The notes under the pieces were generated by a model. It saw only the letters and a program-made list of their open reading frames with translations, did not search any database and was not told where the DNA came from. The position numbers and the translations under genes were made by a program. From contig CAVPIM010000009.1 in NCBI GenBank assembly GCA_963704995.1, positions 620,001 through 684,000 of the forward strand: a stretch of DNA of 64,000 nucleotides. Direction: 5' to 3'. Source of the stretch: RYN-230 sp963704995 (GTDB lineage Bacteria > Actinomycetota > Actinomycetes > Streptosporangiales > Streptosporangiaceae). Shown one piece after another: positions 28,301-37,527 of the stretch (within the stretch, counting starts at the first letter, position 1; every line of letters starts with the position of its first letter).

Positions 28301-28664
28301 CATCGACACCATTCACAAGTACTACGCCGACTCGCTCGGTTTCTCCGCGCCGGAGACGCGGACCGACTACAGCAACTTCACCAGCGCCTACAACACGACG
28401 AACTACGAAGGGGTCTATATCCCGTCCGGCTGGACCGGGAAGTACCCGGGTGGCATCCCGCTCAGCTCGTCCACGAACACCTTCCTGTCCATCCGCCCCT
28501 GGTACATCGGTGACCCGCAGTGGTCCAAGGTCCAGGCCTACCTGAACGGCGGATCCGCCCCGGCCTTCAACTACCACCGGTTCTGGGCCGAAGTGGATAT
28601 CGCCACCGCCTTCGAGTCGTTCGCGCAGCTGTTCCCCACCGCGGCGCCGCCGTCCGGCTTCTAG
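25394..28664 (+). CDS. Secreted CBM2-GH48 reducing-end cellobiohydrolase (frameshifted)
   Basis: A large secreted exocellulase. Translation starts at ATG 25394, six bases after GAGGAGG; ATG 25388 is closer to that site. The signal peptide and an Ala-rich spacer occupy the first frame, and an indel near 25620-25650 joins the frame that reads LSPAATTVTSCQVSYTVSSD. Modules follow in order: CBM2, Pro/Ser/Thr linker, an Ig-like domain (MVSITSPTAGEIFSPGS), an FN3-like module similar to that of the GH6 enzyme (VVVNPGSVAVQQGG), and GH48 from QSRYDQWFLNLYDTIMN to the end. DYGHETTSETYSYY holds the expected catalytic acid Glu. GH48 enzymes release cellobiose from reducing ends and are the mark of a dedicated cellulose degrader. 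Nothing else in the window duplicates it. Confidence 0.93.
25680..26005 (+). repeat. 326-bp perfect inverted repeat, copy 2 (CBM2 of GH48)
   Basis: This is the plus-strand partner of 22549-22874, with no mismatch. The two copies are 2.8 kb apart and flank the binding-protein gene. Confidence 0.97.
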
Positions 28665-28703
28665 GCCATCCCGGCAATATCGAGTGATGAGGTAATAAAC
28701 GGC

Positions 28704-28740
28704 GCGGGCGCGCACGCGGTAATGCCGCGGGCGCGCCCGC
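28704..28740. terminator. GC-rich hairpin between GH48 and FKBP genes
   Basis: GCGGGCGCGC (28704-28713) pairs with GCGCGCCCGC (28731-28740), and GCGG/CCGC extend the stem inside. It begins 39 bases after the GH48 stop and ends just before the ribosome binding site of the FKBP gene, so it may attenuate read-through. Confidence 0.7.
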
Positions 28741-28752
28741 TGGAGGATGGAA

Positions 28753-29679
28753 ATGATGACGGTGTTACGACGGCTCATCGTGCTGGCCGCCCTGCTGCTC
28801 GCCGCCGTGGCCGTGCCGGGCTGCGGATCCGGTCCCGGCCCGGTCCCCGGGGTGGCCGGCGGGTTCGGCACCGATCCCGTGATTACCATCCCTAACGGAA
28901 CCCCGTCGCCGGACATGATCGTCAGGACGGTCATCCCGGGGCGCGGGCCAGTGGTCCGGCCCGGCGATTATGTGCTCTTCAACGTGGAGGGGAAAGTCTG
29001 GGCCGGGGACCGGGAGGTGGTGGACAGCTACACCGACCGGCAGCCCCAGGGACTGCCGTTACGGTCCCGGTCCGCCCTGCCGGCCTGGCGGCAGCTGGCC
29101 GGGCAGCGGGTGGGGAGCCGGGTGCTGATGGTGGTCCCGCCCCGGGACGGTTTCGGCCACCGGGGGGACCCGCAGGCCAACGTCATGGGCACCGACACGC
29201 TCGTCTTCGTCTTCGACCTGCTGGGCACGATGCCGGAGCAGGCCCACGCCACGGGCACCGTGCTGCCTTATCACCCGGGCCCGGGCCTGCCCCGGGTGAG
29301 CTGGGGATCCCGTGGCCCGGTGATCACGGTCCCGGCCGCCGCGCGGCCACCGGCCAGGCTGGTCCGGCGGATCCTGGTCCGGGGACACGGGCGGCCGGTC
29401 CATAACGGCCAGACCGTGGTCGCGGCGTACACCGGGGCGGTCTGGCGTACCGGCCGGGTCTTCGACTCGAGCTGGGCCCGGGGTTTCCCGGAATCGTTCC
29501 AGCTCGGGGCGGGCCAGGTGATCCCGGGCTGGGAAAGCGGCCTGGGCGGGCTGCCGGTGGGCAGCCGGGTGCTGCTCGTCCTGCCGCCCAGCCTCGGCTA
29601 CGGGACGGCCGGTGACCCACCCGACGTGAACGGGCACGACACCCTGATCTTCGTCGTCGACATCCTGGCCGCACTGTGA
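28753..29679 (+). CDS. Lipoprotein with two FKBP-type peptidyl-prolyl isomerase domains
   Basis: A 308-residue extracytoplasmic foldase. GGAGG at 28742-28746 best fits the ATG at 28753 or 28756. A signal segment with the lipobox VPGC precedes two FKBP domains. The first (about 55-160) contains VRPGDYVLFNVEGKVW and GTDTLVFVFDLLG. The second (about 200-308) is the more canonical, with VFDSSWARG, GAGQVIPGWESGL, VGSRVLLVLPPSLGYG and DTLIFVVDIL. FKBPs catalyse cis-trans proline isomerisation; the Pro-rich linkers of the neighbouring cellulases are plausible clients, which is inference. It lies between GH48 and the LacI gene on the same strand. Confidence 0.92.
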   Translation: MMTVLRRLIVLAALLLAAVAVPGCGSGPGPVPGVAGGFGTDPVITIPNGTPSPDMIVRTVIPGRGPVVRPGDYVLFNVEGKVWAGDREVVDSYTDRQPQGLPLRSRSALPAWRQLAGQRVGSRVLMVVPPRDGFGHRGDPQANVMGTDTLVFVFDLLGTMPEQAHATGTVLPYHPGPGLPRVSWGSRGPVITVPAAARPPARLVRRILVRGHGRPVHNGQTVVAAYTGAVWRTGRVFDSSWARGFPESFQLGAGQVIPGWESGLGGLPVGSRVLLVLPPSLGYGTAGDPPDVNGHDTLIFVVDILAAL

Positions 29680-29746
29680 TGATCGGCCTGCTGCCCGGGC
29701 CGTAAGCTCCGGGTCCGGCCGCAAGCCCGCAGGCCGCCGCGGGGAA

Positions 29747-29759
29747 ATGAAAGTTTCAT
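29747..29759. promoter_or_regulatory. Perfect ATGAAAGTTTCAT operator upstream of the LacI gene
   Basis: A 13-base palindrome symmetrical about G29753. It lies about 220 bases before the LacI start and 67 bases after the FKBP stop. It suggests autoregulation and is the most symmetrical copy in the window. Confidence 0.6.
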
Positions 29760-29977
29760 CGGTACGGTGGACGGGCCGGAAAACCGGCTTTAGGACACTG
29801 GATGCCGCTGCCTCTTGACGACCAGCGAATTTGGCCGGAATATTCAGCAAAGAGTTTGCGTATCCGTAACACTCTCGATACTAAACCCGGTGCGCGACAT
29901 AGGCTCCATGCCACATCCGATGGCCTGCCCCCGCCTATTTCCGCAGCCACCGGAAAATGGCTGGCAAGGAGGCTGGC

Positions 29978-30997
29978 GTGCCGGGTGCGGAGACCAAGTT
30001 ACGCCCCAAACTGGCTGACGTCGCGCTGCACGCCGGGGTGTCACCCGCCACCGCGTCCCGGGTGCTGACCGGGTCAGCGCGGGTCCGGCCGGAGACGCGG
30101 CAGCAGGTCGAGGCGGCCATCGCGCACCTGGGGTACGTGCGTAACCGGGCGCCGCGGGCGTCGTCGTCCCGGGGCACCGGATCCATCGCGTTCATGGTCT
30201 GCGAGGACAACGCCCGGGTCTTCTCCGAGCCGTTCTTCCCGCTGATGCTCAGGAGCGTCAGCCGCGAGCTGTCCGCCCGCGGCATCCAGCTCGTGCTGCT
30301 CACCGCGCACTCCCCGCGCGACTACCAGATCGCGTCCCGGTACCTGCGCAGCGGGCACGTGGACGGCGCGCTGCTGGTCAGCATGCACGGCAAGCGGCCA
30401 CTGGACCTGCGCAGCCTGGGCGTGCCGGTGGTGATGGCCGGCCGCGCGTTCGGCCAGGACGACGGCATCTCCTACGTGGACGCGGACAACGCGGGCGGGG
30501 CCACGATGGCCGTGGAGTACCTGCTCAAGAGCGGCCGCGAGATGGTCGCCACGATCGCCGGGCCACCCGATATGGCTCCCGGGGCCGACCGGCTCACCGG
30601 GTACCAGAGGGCCATGGCCGAGGCCGGGCTGAGCGATCCCAGCCTCGTCGTGTTCGGTGACTTCGGGCGGGTCTCGGCCGAGCACGGGCTGTACCGGCTG
30701 CTGGACCGCCGCCCGGGCATCGACGCCGTGTTCGCCGCCTCCGACCTGATGGCCGCGGGGGTACTGGGCGCGCTGCGGCGGGCCGGCCGCCGGGTGCCCG
30801 ACGACGTGGCGGTCATCGGCTTCGAGGACTCCCCGCTCGCGCAGCACACCGACCCGAAACTCACCACGGTCCGCCAGCCGGTCGAGGCCATGGGGGCCAG
30901 GATGGCCAGCGAGCTGCTGGCCCTCATCGGCCGGGGTGGCCAGCAGCCCAAGCAGGTCGTCCTGGACACCGAGCTGGTCATCCGCGACTCGGCCTGA
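29978..30997 (+). CDS. LacI-family transcriptional regulator of the polysaccharide locus
   Basis: A 339-residue repressor-type protein. Translation starts at GTG 29978, five bases after AAGGAGG; an ATG at 29957 would place that site inside the gene. The helix-turn-helix lies at about 10-35 (KLADVALHAGVSPATASRVL) with the minor-groove hinge at 55-65. The periplasmic-binding-protein-like ligand domain follows (VDGALLVSMHG, DAVFAASDLMAAGVLGALR, VAVIGFEDSPLAQHT). A GAAA-S-TTTC palindrome upstream matches those before the GH6 and binding-protein genes, so it is the best candidate for a local regulator responding to cello- or xylo-oligosaccharides. The ligand is not determined. Confidence 0.93.
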   Translation: MPGAETKLRPKLADVALHAGVSPATASRVLTGSARVRPETRQQVEAAIAHLGYVRNRAPRASSSRGTGSIAFMVCEDNARVFSEPFFPLMLRSVSRELSARGIQLVLLTAHSPRDYQIASRYLRSGHVDGALLVSMHGKRPLDLRSLGVPVVMAGRAFGQDDGISYVDADNAGGATMAVEYLLKSGREMVATIAGPPDMAPGADRLTGYQRAMAEAGLSDPSLVVFGDFGRVSAEHGLYRLLDRRPGIDAVFAASDLMAAGVLGALRRAGRRVPDDVAVIGFEDSPLAQHTDPKLTTVRQPVEAMGARMASELLALIGRGGQQPKQVVLDTELVIRDSA

Positions 30998-31274
30998 GCG
31001 CCCCGGGCCGGTTAAAGACATGCCTTAGCTCCCCGGGGCCGGCCGGCTCCCCGGGGCCCAGAGTGCCTGATTACATTTCATGCCGCCTGTCCCGCGCTCC
31101 CCCGGCCCGGCCGGCCAGGGCGCTGACCTGCGCAGCCACCCGGCACGCCGCCCCGGCGCGGCGGCCCCCGGGCGAGGCGCCTAGACGGAGGCTGATCACC
31201 CTCATACGAAAGGTCTGACGGCTGCCTGCCGCATCCCGCGCCGCAGCCCGCTCACTGACCTGAGGGAGGCCACG
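30998..31274. other. Intergenic region before the second GH-A enzyme
   Basis: No gene is seen. It holds two direct copies of CTCCCCGGGGCC near 31030-31057 and a TTTCAT half-site near 31077. There is no exact GAAA-S-TTTC palindrome. Confidence 0.4.
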
Positions 31275-33416
31275 ATGCACGTGCGTGCTCTGACGCTGGC
31301 GGCCGGACTGGTGCTGGCCGCGGCGGGCTTAGCCGTCCCGGCCGCCGCGCCCGCCAGGGCGGCCACGCTCACCGACGCGGTGACCGTGAACGCCACCTCC
31401 GGGCTGGGCACCATCCCGTCCGGCGCCATCGGGCTGAACACCGCGGTCTACGACGGTGACATGAACGACACGCCGATCCCGGGCCTGCTCAAGGCGGCCG
31501 GGGTCGACGCGCTGCGCTACCCGGGCGGGTCCTACTCCGACATCTTCAACTGGCAGACCGGCACCGCCGCCGCCGGCGGCTACGTAGCTCCCGGCACCGG
31601 CTTCAGCAACTTCATGAGCACCGCCCAGTCCGTGGGCGCGCAGCCGGTCATCACGCTCAATTACGGCACCGGATCCCCGGCGCTGGCGGCCGCGTGGGTC
31701 CAGGACGCCGACGTCACCAACAACTACGGCATCCGGTACTGGGAAGTCGGCAACGAGGTGTACGGCAACGGCACCTACGGGGCCAACTGGGAGACCGACT
31801 CGCACTGCAACACCGCGCTGAACGGCACCCCGGTGACCGTCGGCAGCGAGCCGTCCCAGACCTACAACTGCGGCCCGGCCGAGTACGCCGCCAACGTGAA
31901 GCAGTACATCTCCGCGGTCCACGCAGTGGACGCCAGCGCCAAGGTGTGCGTGGTGCTCACCACTCCCGGCTTCTGGCCGGACGGCGTGACCAACTCGGAG
32001 TACGCGCAGTCCTGGAACCAGACCGTGCTGACCGCGCTCGGCTCGGCCACCCAGTGCGTGATCGTGCACTACTACCCCGGCGGGTCATCGGCGGCTGGGA
32101 TGCTCACCGACCCGCAGGACATCTCCGGGATCATCAGCACGCTGCACAGCCAGATCAGCCAGTACGCCGGGATCAGCAACGCGGCCAGCGTGCCGGTCCT
32201 GGTCACCGAGACCAACTCCTCCCTCGGCCTGGACACCCAGCCGGGCGCGCTGTTCGCGGCCGACATGTACATGACCTGGCTGGAGAACGGCGTCAGCAAC
32301 GTGGACTGGTGGAACGAGCACAACGGCGAGGGCACCGTGAGCACCGTGGACGGCGCCACCGACTACGGCGATCAGGGCATCTTCTCCAACGGGAGCAATT
32401 ACGGCGGCACCACCGAGCCCGCCGTCGACACGCCGTTCGCGCCGTACTACGGGATCGAGATGCTGACCAAGCTAGGCTCGCCCGGGGACGAGATGGTCAC
32501 CTCCACCTCGGGTAACGCCCTGGTCCGGGTGCACGCGGTCCGCCGCGCCGGCGGCAGCCTGGACGTACTGATCGACAACGAGGATCCGGCCAGCTCCTAC
32601 ACGGTGAACCTCAGCTACAACGGGTTCACGCCGTCGGGCTCACCCACCGTGGACACGCTGGGGAACAACGCCACGTCGATCACCAGCGCGGCGCAGAGTT
32701 CCGCCTCGTCGGTCACGGTGGCGCCGTACACGCTGACCGTCGTCCAGATTCCCGGCAGCGCCGGGACCGGGGTCACCGCCCCGGGCGCGCCGGGCCAGCC
32801 TGCCGTGTCCGGGCTGTCGTCGAGCACCTCCAGTAACACCTCGGGGACCGCCACCTTGTCCTGGCCCGCTGCCGCGGCCGGGACGTACCCGGTGTCCTCC
32901 TACCGGGTCTACTCCGAGGGCAGCAACGGCGGCAGCACGCTGGCGGGCACCACGTCCGGCACCTCGCTGAGCCTGAGCGGGCTCACCATCGGGGCCAGCT
33001 ACACCTACAACGTGGTGGCGGTCGACAGCCAGGGGAACACCTCGCTGCCGTCTCCGCCGGCCACCTTCACCGTGCCACCTCCGGCGAACAGCAGCTGCGC
33101 GGTGCACTACGCGGTGACCAGCAGCTGGCCCGGCGGTTTCGGTGCCTCGATCACCATGACCAACCAGGGCAGCGCGGCGATCAACCCGTGGACGCTCACC
33201 TTTACCTTCCCGGCGTCCGGCGAGGCCGTCCAGGGCGGCTGGGCCGGCACCTGGTCGCAGAGCGGGGAGCAGGTGACGGTCAGCGCGGCCAGCTGGAACT
33301 CCTCCCTGGCCGCCCACGGCGGATCGGTCACTATCGGGTTCAACGGCACCGATACCGGCCAGGACACCGCGCCCACCGTCCTGTCGGTGAACGGGACAGC
33401 CTGCGCGAACGACTGA
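31275..33416 (+). CDS. Secreted GH-A glycosidase with FN3 and CBM2
   Basis: A 713-residue secreted enzyme whose ATG at 31275 follows GAGGGAGG. The signal peptide (about 1-29) precedes a barrel similar to that at 19555: the acid Glu is in RYWEVGNEVYGNGTYG and the nucleophile in VLVTETNS. A beta-domain, an FN3 module (about 500-600, GAPGQPAVSGLSSS), and a C-terminal CBM2 (about 610-713, SCAVHYAVTSSWPGGFG) follow. Family naming is uncertain; relatives are annotated as alpha-L-arabinofuranosidases. The CBM2 would anchor it to plant cell wall material. It closes the hydrolase locus and meets the pseudokinase gene head-on over a strong hairpin. Confidence 0.85.
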   Translation: MHVRALTLAAGLVLAAAGLAVPAAAPARAATLTDAVTVNATSGLGTIPSGAIGLNTAVYDGDMNDTPIPGLLKAAGVDALRYPGGSYSDIFNWQTGTAAAGGYVAPGTGFSNFMSTAQSVGAQPVITLNYGTGSPALAAAWVQDADVTNNYGIRYWEVGNEVYGNGTYGANWETDSHCNTALNGTPVTVGSEPSQTYNCGPAEYAANVKQYISAVHAVDASAKVCVVLTTPGFWPDGVTNSEYAQSWNQTVLTALGSATQCVIVHYYPGGSSAAGMLTDPQDISGIISTLHSQISQYAGISNAASVPVLVTETNSSLGLDTQPGALFAADMYMTWLENGVSNVDWWNEHNGEGTVSTVDGATDYGDQGIFSNGSNYGGTTEPAVDTPFAPYYGIEMLTKLGSPGDEMVTSTSGNALVRVHAVRRAGGSLDVLIDNEDPASSYTVNLSYNGFTPSGSPTVDTLGNNATSITSAAQSSASSVTVAPYTLTVVQIPGSAGTGVTAPGAPGQPAVSGLSSSTSSNTSGTATLSWPAAAAGTYPVSSYRVYSEGSNGGSTLAGTTSGTSLSLSGLTIGASYTYNVVAVDSQGNTSLPSPPATFTVPPPANSSCAVHYAVTSSWPGGFGASITMTNQGSAAINPWTLTFTFPASGEAVQGGWAGTWSQSGEQVTVSAASWNSSLAAHGGSVTIGFNGTDTGQDTAPTVLSVNGTACAND

Positions 33417-33437
33417 CCCGGCCCGCAGGCCACCGCC

Positions 33438-33472
33438 AGGCGGGGCCGCCCGGATGCCGGGTGGCCCCGCCT
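33438..33472. terminator. 16-bp hairpin between converging GH-A and kinase genes
   Basis: Positions 33438-33453 pair with 33457-33472 around ATG, with a single G/A difference (a wobble in one orientation). It lies 21 bases after the GH-A stop and ends at the kinase stop, consistent with bidirectional termination. Confidence 0.8.
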
Positions 33473-33473
33473 G

Positions 33474-35086
33474 CTATCCGGCGGCGCCCGCGCTGCGCGC
33501 CACCGCGCTGAGCTCGGTGTTCAGCACGGTCGCGGCGGTCACCGTCACGGCGCCCTCGCTGACCCGGGTCCACAGCTTCGCGCGCAGCGTCGCGGCGAGC
33601 TGCGCGACCGGGGCCGGCTGGCCGCTGGCCAGGTCAGCCTGGACGGGGCCGATGAGGTTGTCGAAGTCCACCCCCACATCCGGCCTGACCTGGCCGGCCG
33701 CGACGTCGTGGTGGATGGTCAGGGAGAGCTGGTCAAGGGCGGCGCGGGAGGACAGCGGGATGGCCGACGACACCGCGGGCGAGGGGGCCGGCGAGGAGGC
33801 CAGCACCGGCGAGGTCACCTCGGGGGTGGGGCCCCGGCCGGACGTGGACGGCTTGCCCGCCACGGTGGTCTTAGCCTGGGTGTCTGTGGCGGCGGAAGCC
33901 GGGCTGCCCGGCCGGGGGCCGGGTGAGGACGCGAGCAGGGCGACCAGCACCACGGCGACGGCCGCCGCGGCGGCCGTCGCGGTGGCCGTGGCCCTGGTGG
34001 CCAGGCGCCTGCGTCCCCGGCCCGGCTGCGGCCGGCCCCGCGGCCCGGCCAGCCCACCTGGGCCAGGGTGACCAGGCCGGGACCCGGAACCAGGCCCGGC
34101 GGAACTGCGAACCTGGGAGCCGGGCCCGGCTGAGGCCAGCTCGGCCGCGGTCGGCTCGGTCCGCGGGGCCGGCACCCAGCCCGCGCGGGTAGCCCCGGCG
34201 GACGTGCCGCTCCCGGGCAGCAGCTGCCGGGACATGACCGCGGCGTGCGCGGCACTCGGCCGATCCTGGGGATTGGGGCCCAGGCAGGCCGCCCACAGCG
34301 CGGCCAGGCCGGCGGGCACCGGGTCCAGCGGTGCGCCCGCGGGCAACTCAGCGGCCCCGGCCCCGGCCAGGCCCGCGCCTGGCCCGCCGCGGCCCCGGGC
34401 GACCCGGCCACGTCATCCCCGGCAGGCCCCTCCCGGGGGGCACGCGGACCGCCCGACGCGATGCCAGCCAGGCAGGCCACGAACACGACCCCCAGCGCGT
34501 ACATGTCCGCGGCCGGGGTAGGCGGCCCGCGGGTGAGTTCCGGTGCCGCGTAGCCGAGCCCACCCGGAGCGGGGCCCCCCGTGGGACGGGGGCGCAGCGG
34601 CCATAGCCCGGCGTCGGTGACCTTCACGTGGTCCGGGCCGAGCACGATGTTCCCGGGCACCAGGTGACCGTGCGCCAGGCCCGCACGGTGGGCCTCGGCC
34701 AGCGCCTCGGCCACCTCCGCCACCACCCGGAGCGCCTCCCCGGCCGGCAGCGCTCCCTGATTCAGCCGCTCGCCCAGCGTCGGCCCGCTGACCAGGTCGC
34801 GGACCAGGTAGGGGACGCTGCGGCCGTCGTCAAGTGCCGCTTCGCCGAACTCCCTGACCCCAGCCAGCCCCGGCGCCGACAGCTGGGCCACAGTCCGCGC
34901 GACCAGGCGGAACCTGGCCTGCGCCGCGGTGTCCGCGGCGGGAAAGGCGCCCAGCACCTTGACCGCCACGTCCTGGCCCGACGCCAGGTCCGCGGCCCGC
35001 CACATCCCTGCGGGCCGCCCGGTCCCGACCGGCTCGATCAGCCGGAATCGGCCCCCGACGACCGATGACTCCCGTAAATGATCCAC
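33474..35086 (-). CDS. Membrane Ser/Thr protein kinase-like protein, probable pseudokinase (frameshifted)
   Basis: A protein of about 537 residues with an N-terminal kinase fold, one transmembrane helix and an extracytoplasmic tail. The likely start is GTG 35086 (VDHLRESSVVGGRFRLIE), without a clear ribosome binding site. VAVKVLG keeps the ATP-binding lysine, but the HRD motif is HGH (LAHGHLVPGNI), lacking the catalytic Asp, and DFG reads DAG. It is therefore predicted to be inactive or weakly active. A frameshift near 34350-34400 joins the frame reading AALWAACLGPNPQDRPS, the usual end of the kinase lobe. The helix is near AAAAAVAVVLVALLASS. It overlaps no neighbour and is followed by a hairpin. 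Confidence 0.8.
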
Positions 35087-35174
35087 AAACGCAAGTCTGC
35101 CGGAAATCGATTGCCGAGCGTGGCCTTGACGCAAATGCCAGGCCAAGCGATCCGGGTTTCGGGCGGGGCGGGCG

Positions 35175-37427
35175 TCAGGAGTTCTGGGCGGCCAGCCGGC
35201 GCAGCGCGTCCCGGGCCACCGCCGGGTCGGTGGTGGCCCAGAACGGCGGCAGCGACGCCCGCAGGAAACCGCCGTACCGCGCGGTGGCCAGCCGCGGATC
35301 GAGGATGGCCACCATGCCCCGGTCGTCCATGGTGCGCAGCAACCGCCCGGCGCCCTGCGCGAGCAGCAACGCGGCATGGGAGACGGCGATGGCCATGAAC
35401 CCGTTGCCACCGCGGGCCCCCACGATCCGCTGCCGGGCGGAGGCCAGCGGATCGTCCGGGCGCGGGAACGGGATCCGGTCGATGACCACCAGCTGCAGGG
35501 CCGGGCCGGGGACATCCACGCCCTGCCACAGGGACAGCGTGCCGAACAGGCAGCTCGCCTCGTCCTCGGCGAACTGCCGGACGAGCTGGCCGGTGGAGTC
35601 GTCCCCCTGGCAGAACAGCGGCACGCTGAGCGAGCCGCGCAGCTCGAGCGCGGCCTGCCGGGCGGCCCGCATGGACGAGAACAGGCCGAGCGTGCGGCCG
35701 CCCGCCGCGGTGATCAGCTCGCTCAGCTCGGTCAGGTAAGCCGGCGGGAGCCCGTCCCGGCCGGGCGGGGGCAGATGCTTAGCGACGTACAGGATGCCGC
35801 GGCGCGGATGGTCGAAGGGCGAGCCGACGTCCAGGCCGGACCAGGCCAGCCCGTGCGGGGAGGGCTGCTGCGGTGACTCCCCCGGGCCGGCCGCGCCGCC
35901 GCCGGGCTCCGGCCCGTCGGCCGCTTGCGTGCTGGCCGGCTCCGGATCAGGTGTCCCGGTCCCGGCCTGTCGTCCGCGTCGGTCCCGGCCTGCTCGGTCC
36001 CGGCTTGTTCAGTCCCCGGGCGGCTCGGTCCCGGGCGGGTCGGCCTCGGCCCCGGGGCGTGGCAGTCCCCACTGCCTGGCGAGCGGCTCAAACGACCCGC
36101 CGAGAGCCAGCGTCGCCGACGTCAGCACCACGGTCTGGCGACGGAACAAGCGCTCGGCGAGCAGCGCGCCGACCTGCAGCGGGGCCACCCGGAGCGTGGC
36201 CGGCCGCCGCGGGTCCTCGACCATCGGCCGGTCCATCCAGACCACGTCGGTCCGCGAGGTGAGGTCCGGGACGTACGAGGCCAGGATCCGGTCCGCGGTG
36301 CCCACCAGGTCGTCCAGGACGGCCAGCGCCGAGCGCGTCGCGGCTTGCTGCTCGGGCGGCGCGTCCTCGCCGGCCTGCTTGGCGCTGGAGCGGATCTCGG
36401 TGGCGCACCCGGCGGCGGCGTCCCGCACCAGGGCCAGCGCACTGGACAGATCGTCATCCAGGAAGTCGAGGCGGCCGTCGCGGGACCCGGCGAAGGCCCG
36501 GGCCGCCGCCTCGCCTGCCTCCCGCAGCCGCCCCGCCGCGTCCGCGGACAGCAGCCGGCCGACCCGGCGGGCCGCCGCGTCCACCCCGGTCGCGGACAGT
36601 TCGCCGGACGCGGCGCCGGTGACCCGGTTCACCAGGTCGTGGGCCTCATCGATGATGACCACGTCGTGCTCGGGCAGGACCGGGAAGGATTCCAGCGCGT
36701 TGATCGCGAGCAGCGCGTGGTTGGTCACCACGATGCTGGCCTTGCCCGCGGTCACCCGGGCCTTCTCCGCATAGCAGTCCCGGCCGAACGGGCAGCGCTG
36801 GGCGCCGAGGCATTCCCGGGCGCTCACCGACACCTGGCGCCAGGCCCGGTCGTCCACGCCGGGCACAAGCTCGTCGCGGTCGCCGGTGGCCGTCTCGGCC
36901 GCCCACGCGTGCACCCGTTCGACCTGCTGGCCGACCGCGGAGGTCGCGCCCTGGTCGAAGAGCATGTCGCGAGGGTCCTCGGGCGCGCCCGACTTCAGCC
37001 GGTGCAGGCAGAGATAGTTGCGGCGGCCCTTCAGGATCGCGAAGTCAGGTTCCCGGCCCAGCAGCGGCTTGAGCGTCGCCGCCAGCCGCGGCAGGTCCCG
37101 GTCGATCAGCTGGCGCTGCAGGGCGATGGTGGCGGTGGCCACCACCACGGCGCTGCCGCTGGCCAGTGCGTGCACGATCGCGGGCACCAGGTAGGCCAGG
37201 GATTTCCCGGTGCCGGTGCCCGCCTGGACCGCGAGGTGCTCACCGGAGCGCAGGGACCGCTCGACCGCCTCGGCCATCGCGACCTGCCCGGGCCGCTCGG
37301 CCCCGCCGATCCCGGCCACGGCCGCGGCCAGCAGGTCGGGCACCGGTGGCAGCGCCCCGGGGTCCACCCGGGCCGGGGCAGGCCCAGGCCGCGGGCCAGC
37401 CTGCGCGAGCTTTTCACCGGGGGCCAC
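35175..37427 (-). CDS. dinG: DinG/XPD-like Fe-S ATP-dependent DNA helicase (interrupted)
   Basis: A superfamily 2 helicase of about 750 codons, starting at GTG 37427. Seen in order: Walker A AGTGTGKS, four cysteines of an Fe-S domain (NYLCLHRL, SARECLGAQRCPFGRDC), the DEAH box VVIIDEAHDL, helicase motif III TVVLTSATLALGG, and the C-terminal lobe with LFGTLSLWQGVDVPG and QGAGRLLRTMDDRG. An in-frame TGA at 36009-36011 interrupts it in a low-complexity stretch. Both flanks are in the same frame, and the alternative frame there reads an acidic TEQAGTEQAG repeat, so two compensating indels are as likely as a true stop. DinG helicases unwind forked and R-loop DNA in repair. Confidence 0.85.
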
Positions 37428-37527
37428 GTCCGGAAACGCTACCGCGCGATGGCGACAACCGGCGCACGGCAGCGCGGCGGGTCAGGACTGAGTGGGTCCA
37501 GAGGGATGACGCCCGCTGGCCCCGGTA

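Noticed and set aside
26037..28934. 965-codon minus-strand open frame over the GH48 gene
   Set aside because: The composition is a GC shadow with no recognisable motif, and the opposite strand encodes an unmistakable GH48.
31202..31225. CGAAAGGTCTGACGG considered as another GAAA-S-TTTC operator
   Set aside because: Only the left half-site matches; the right half is not TTTC.
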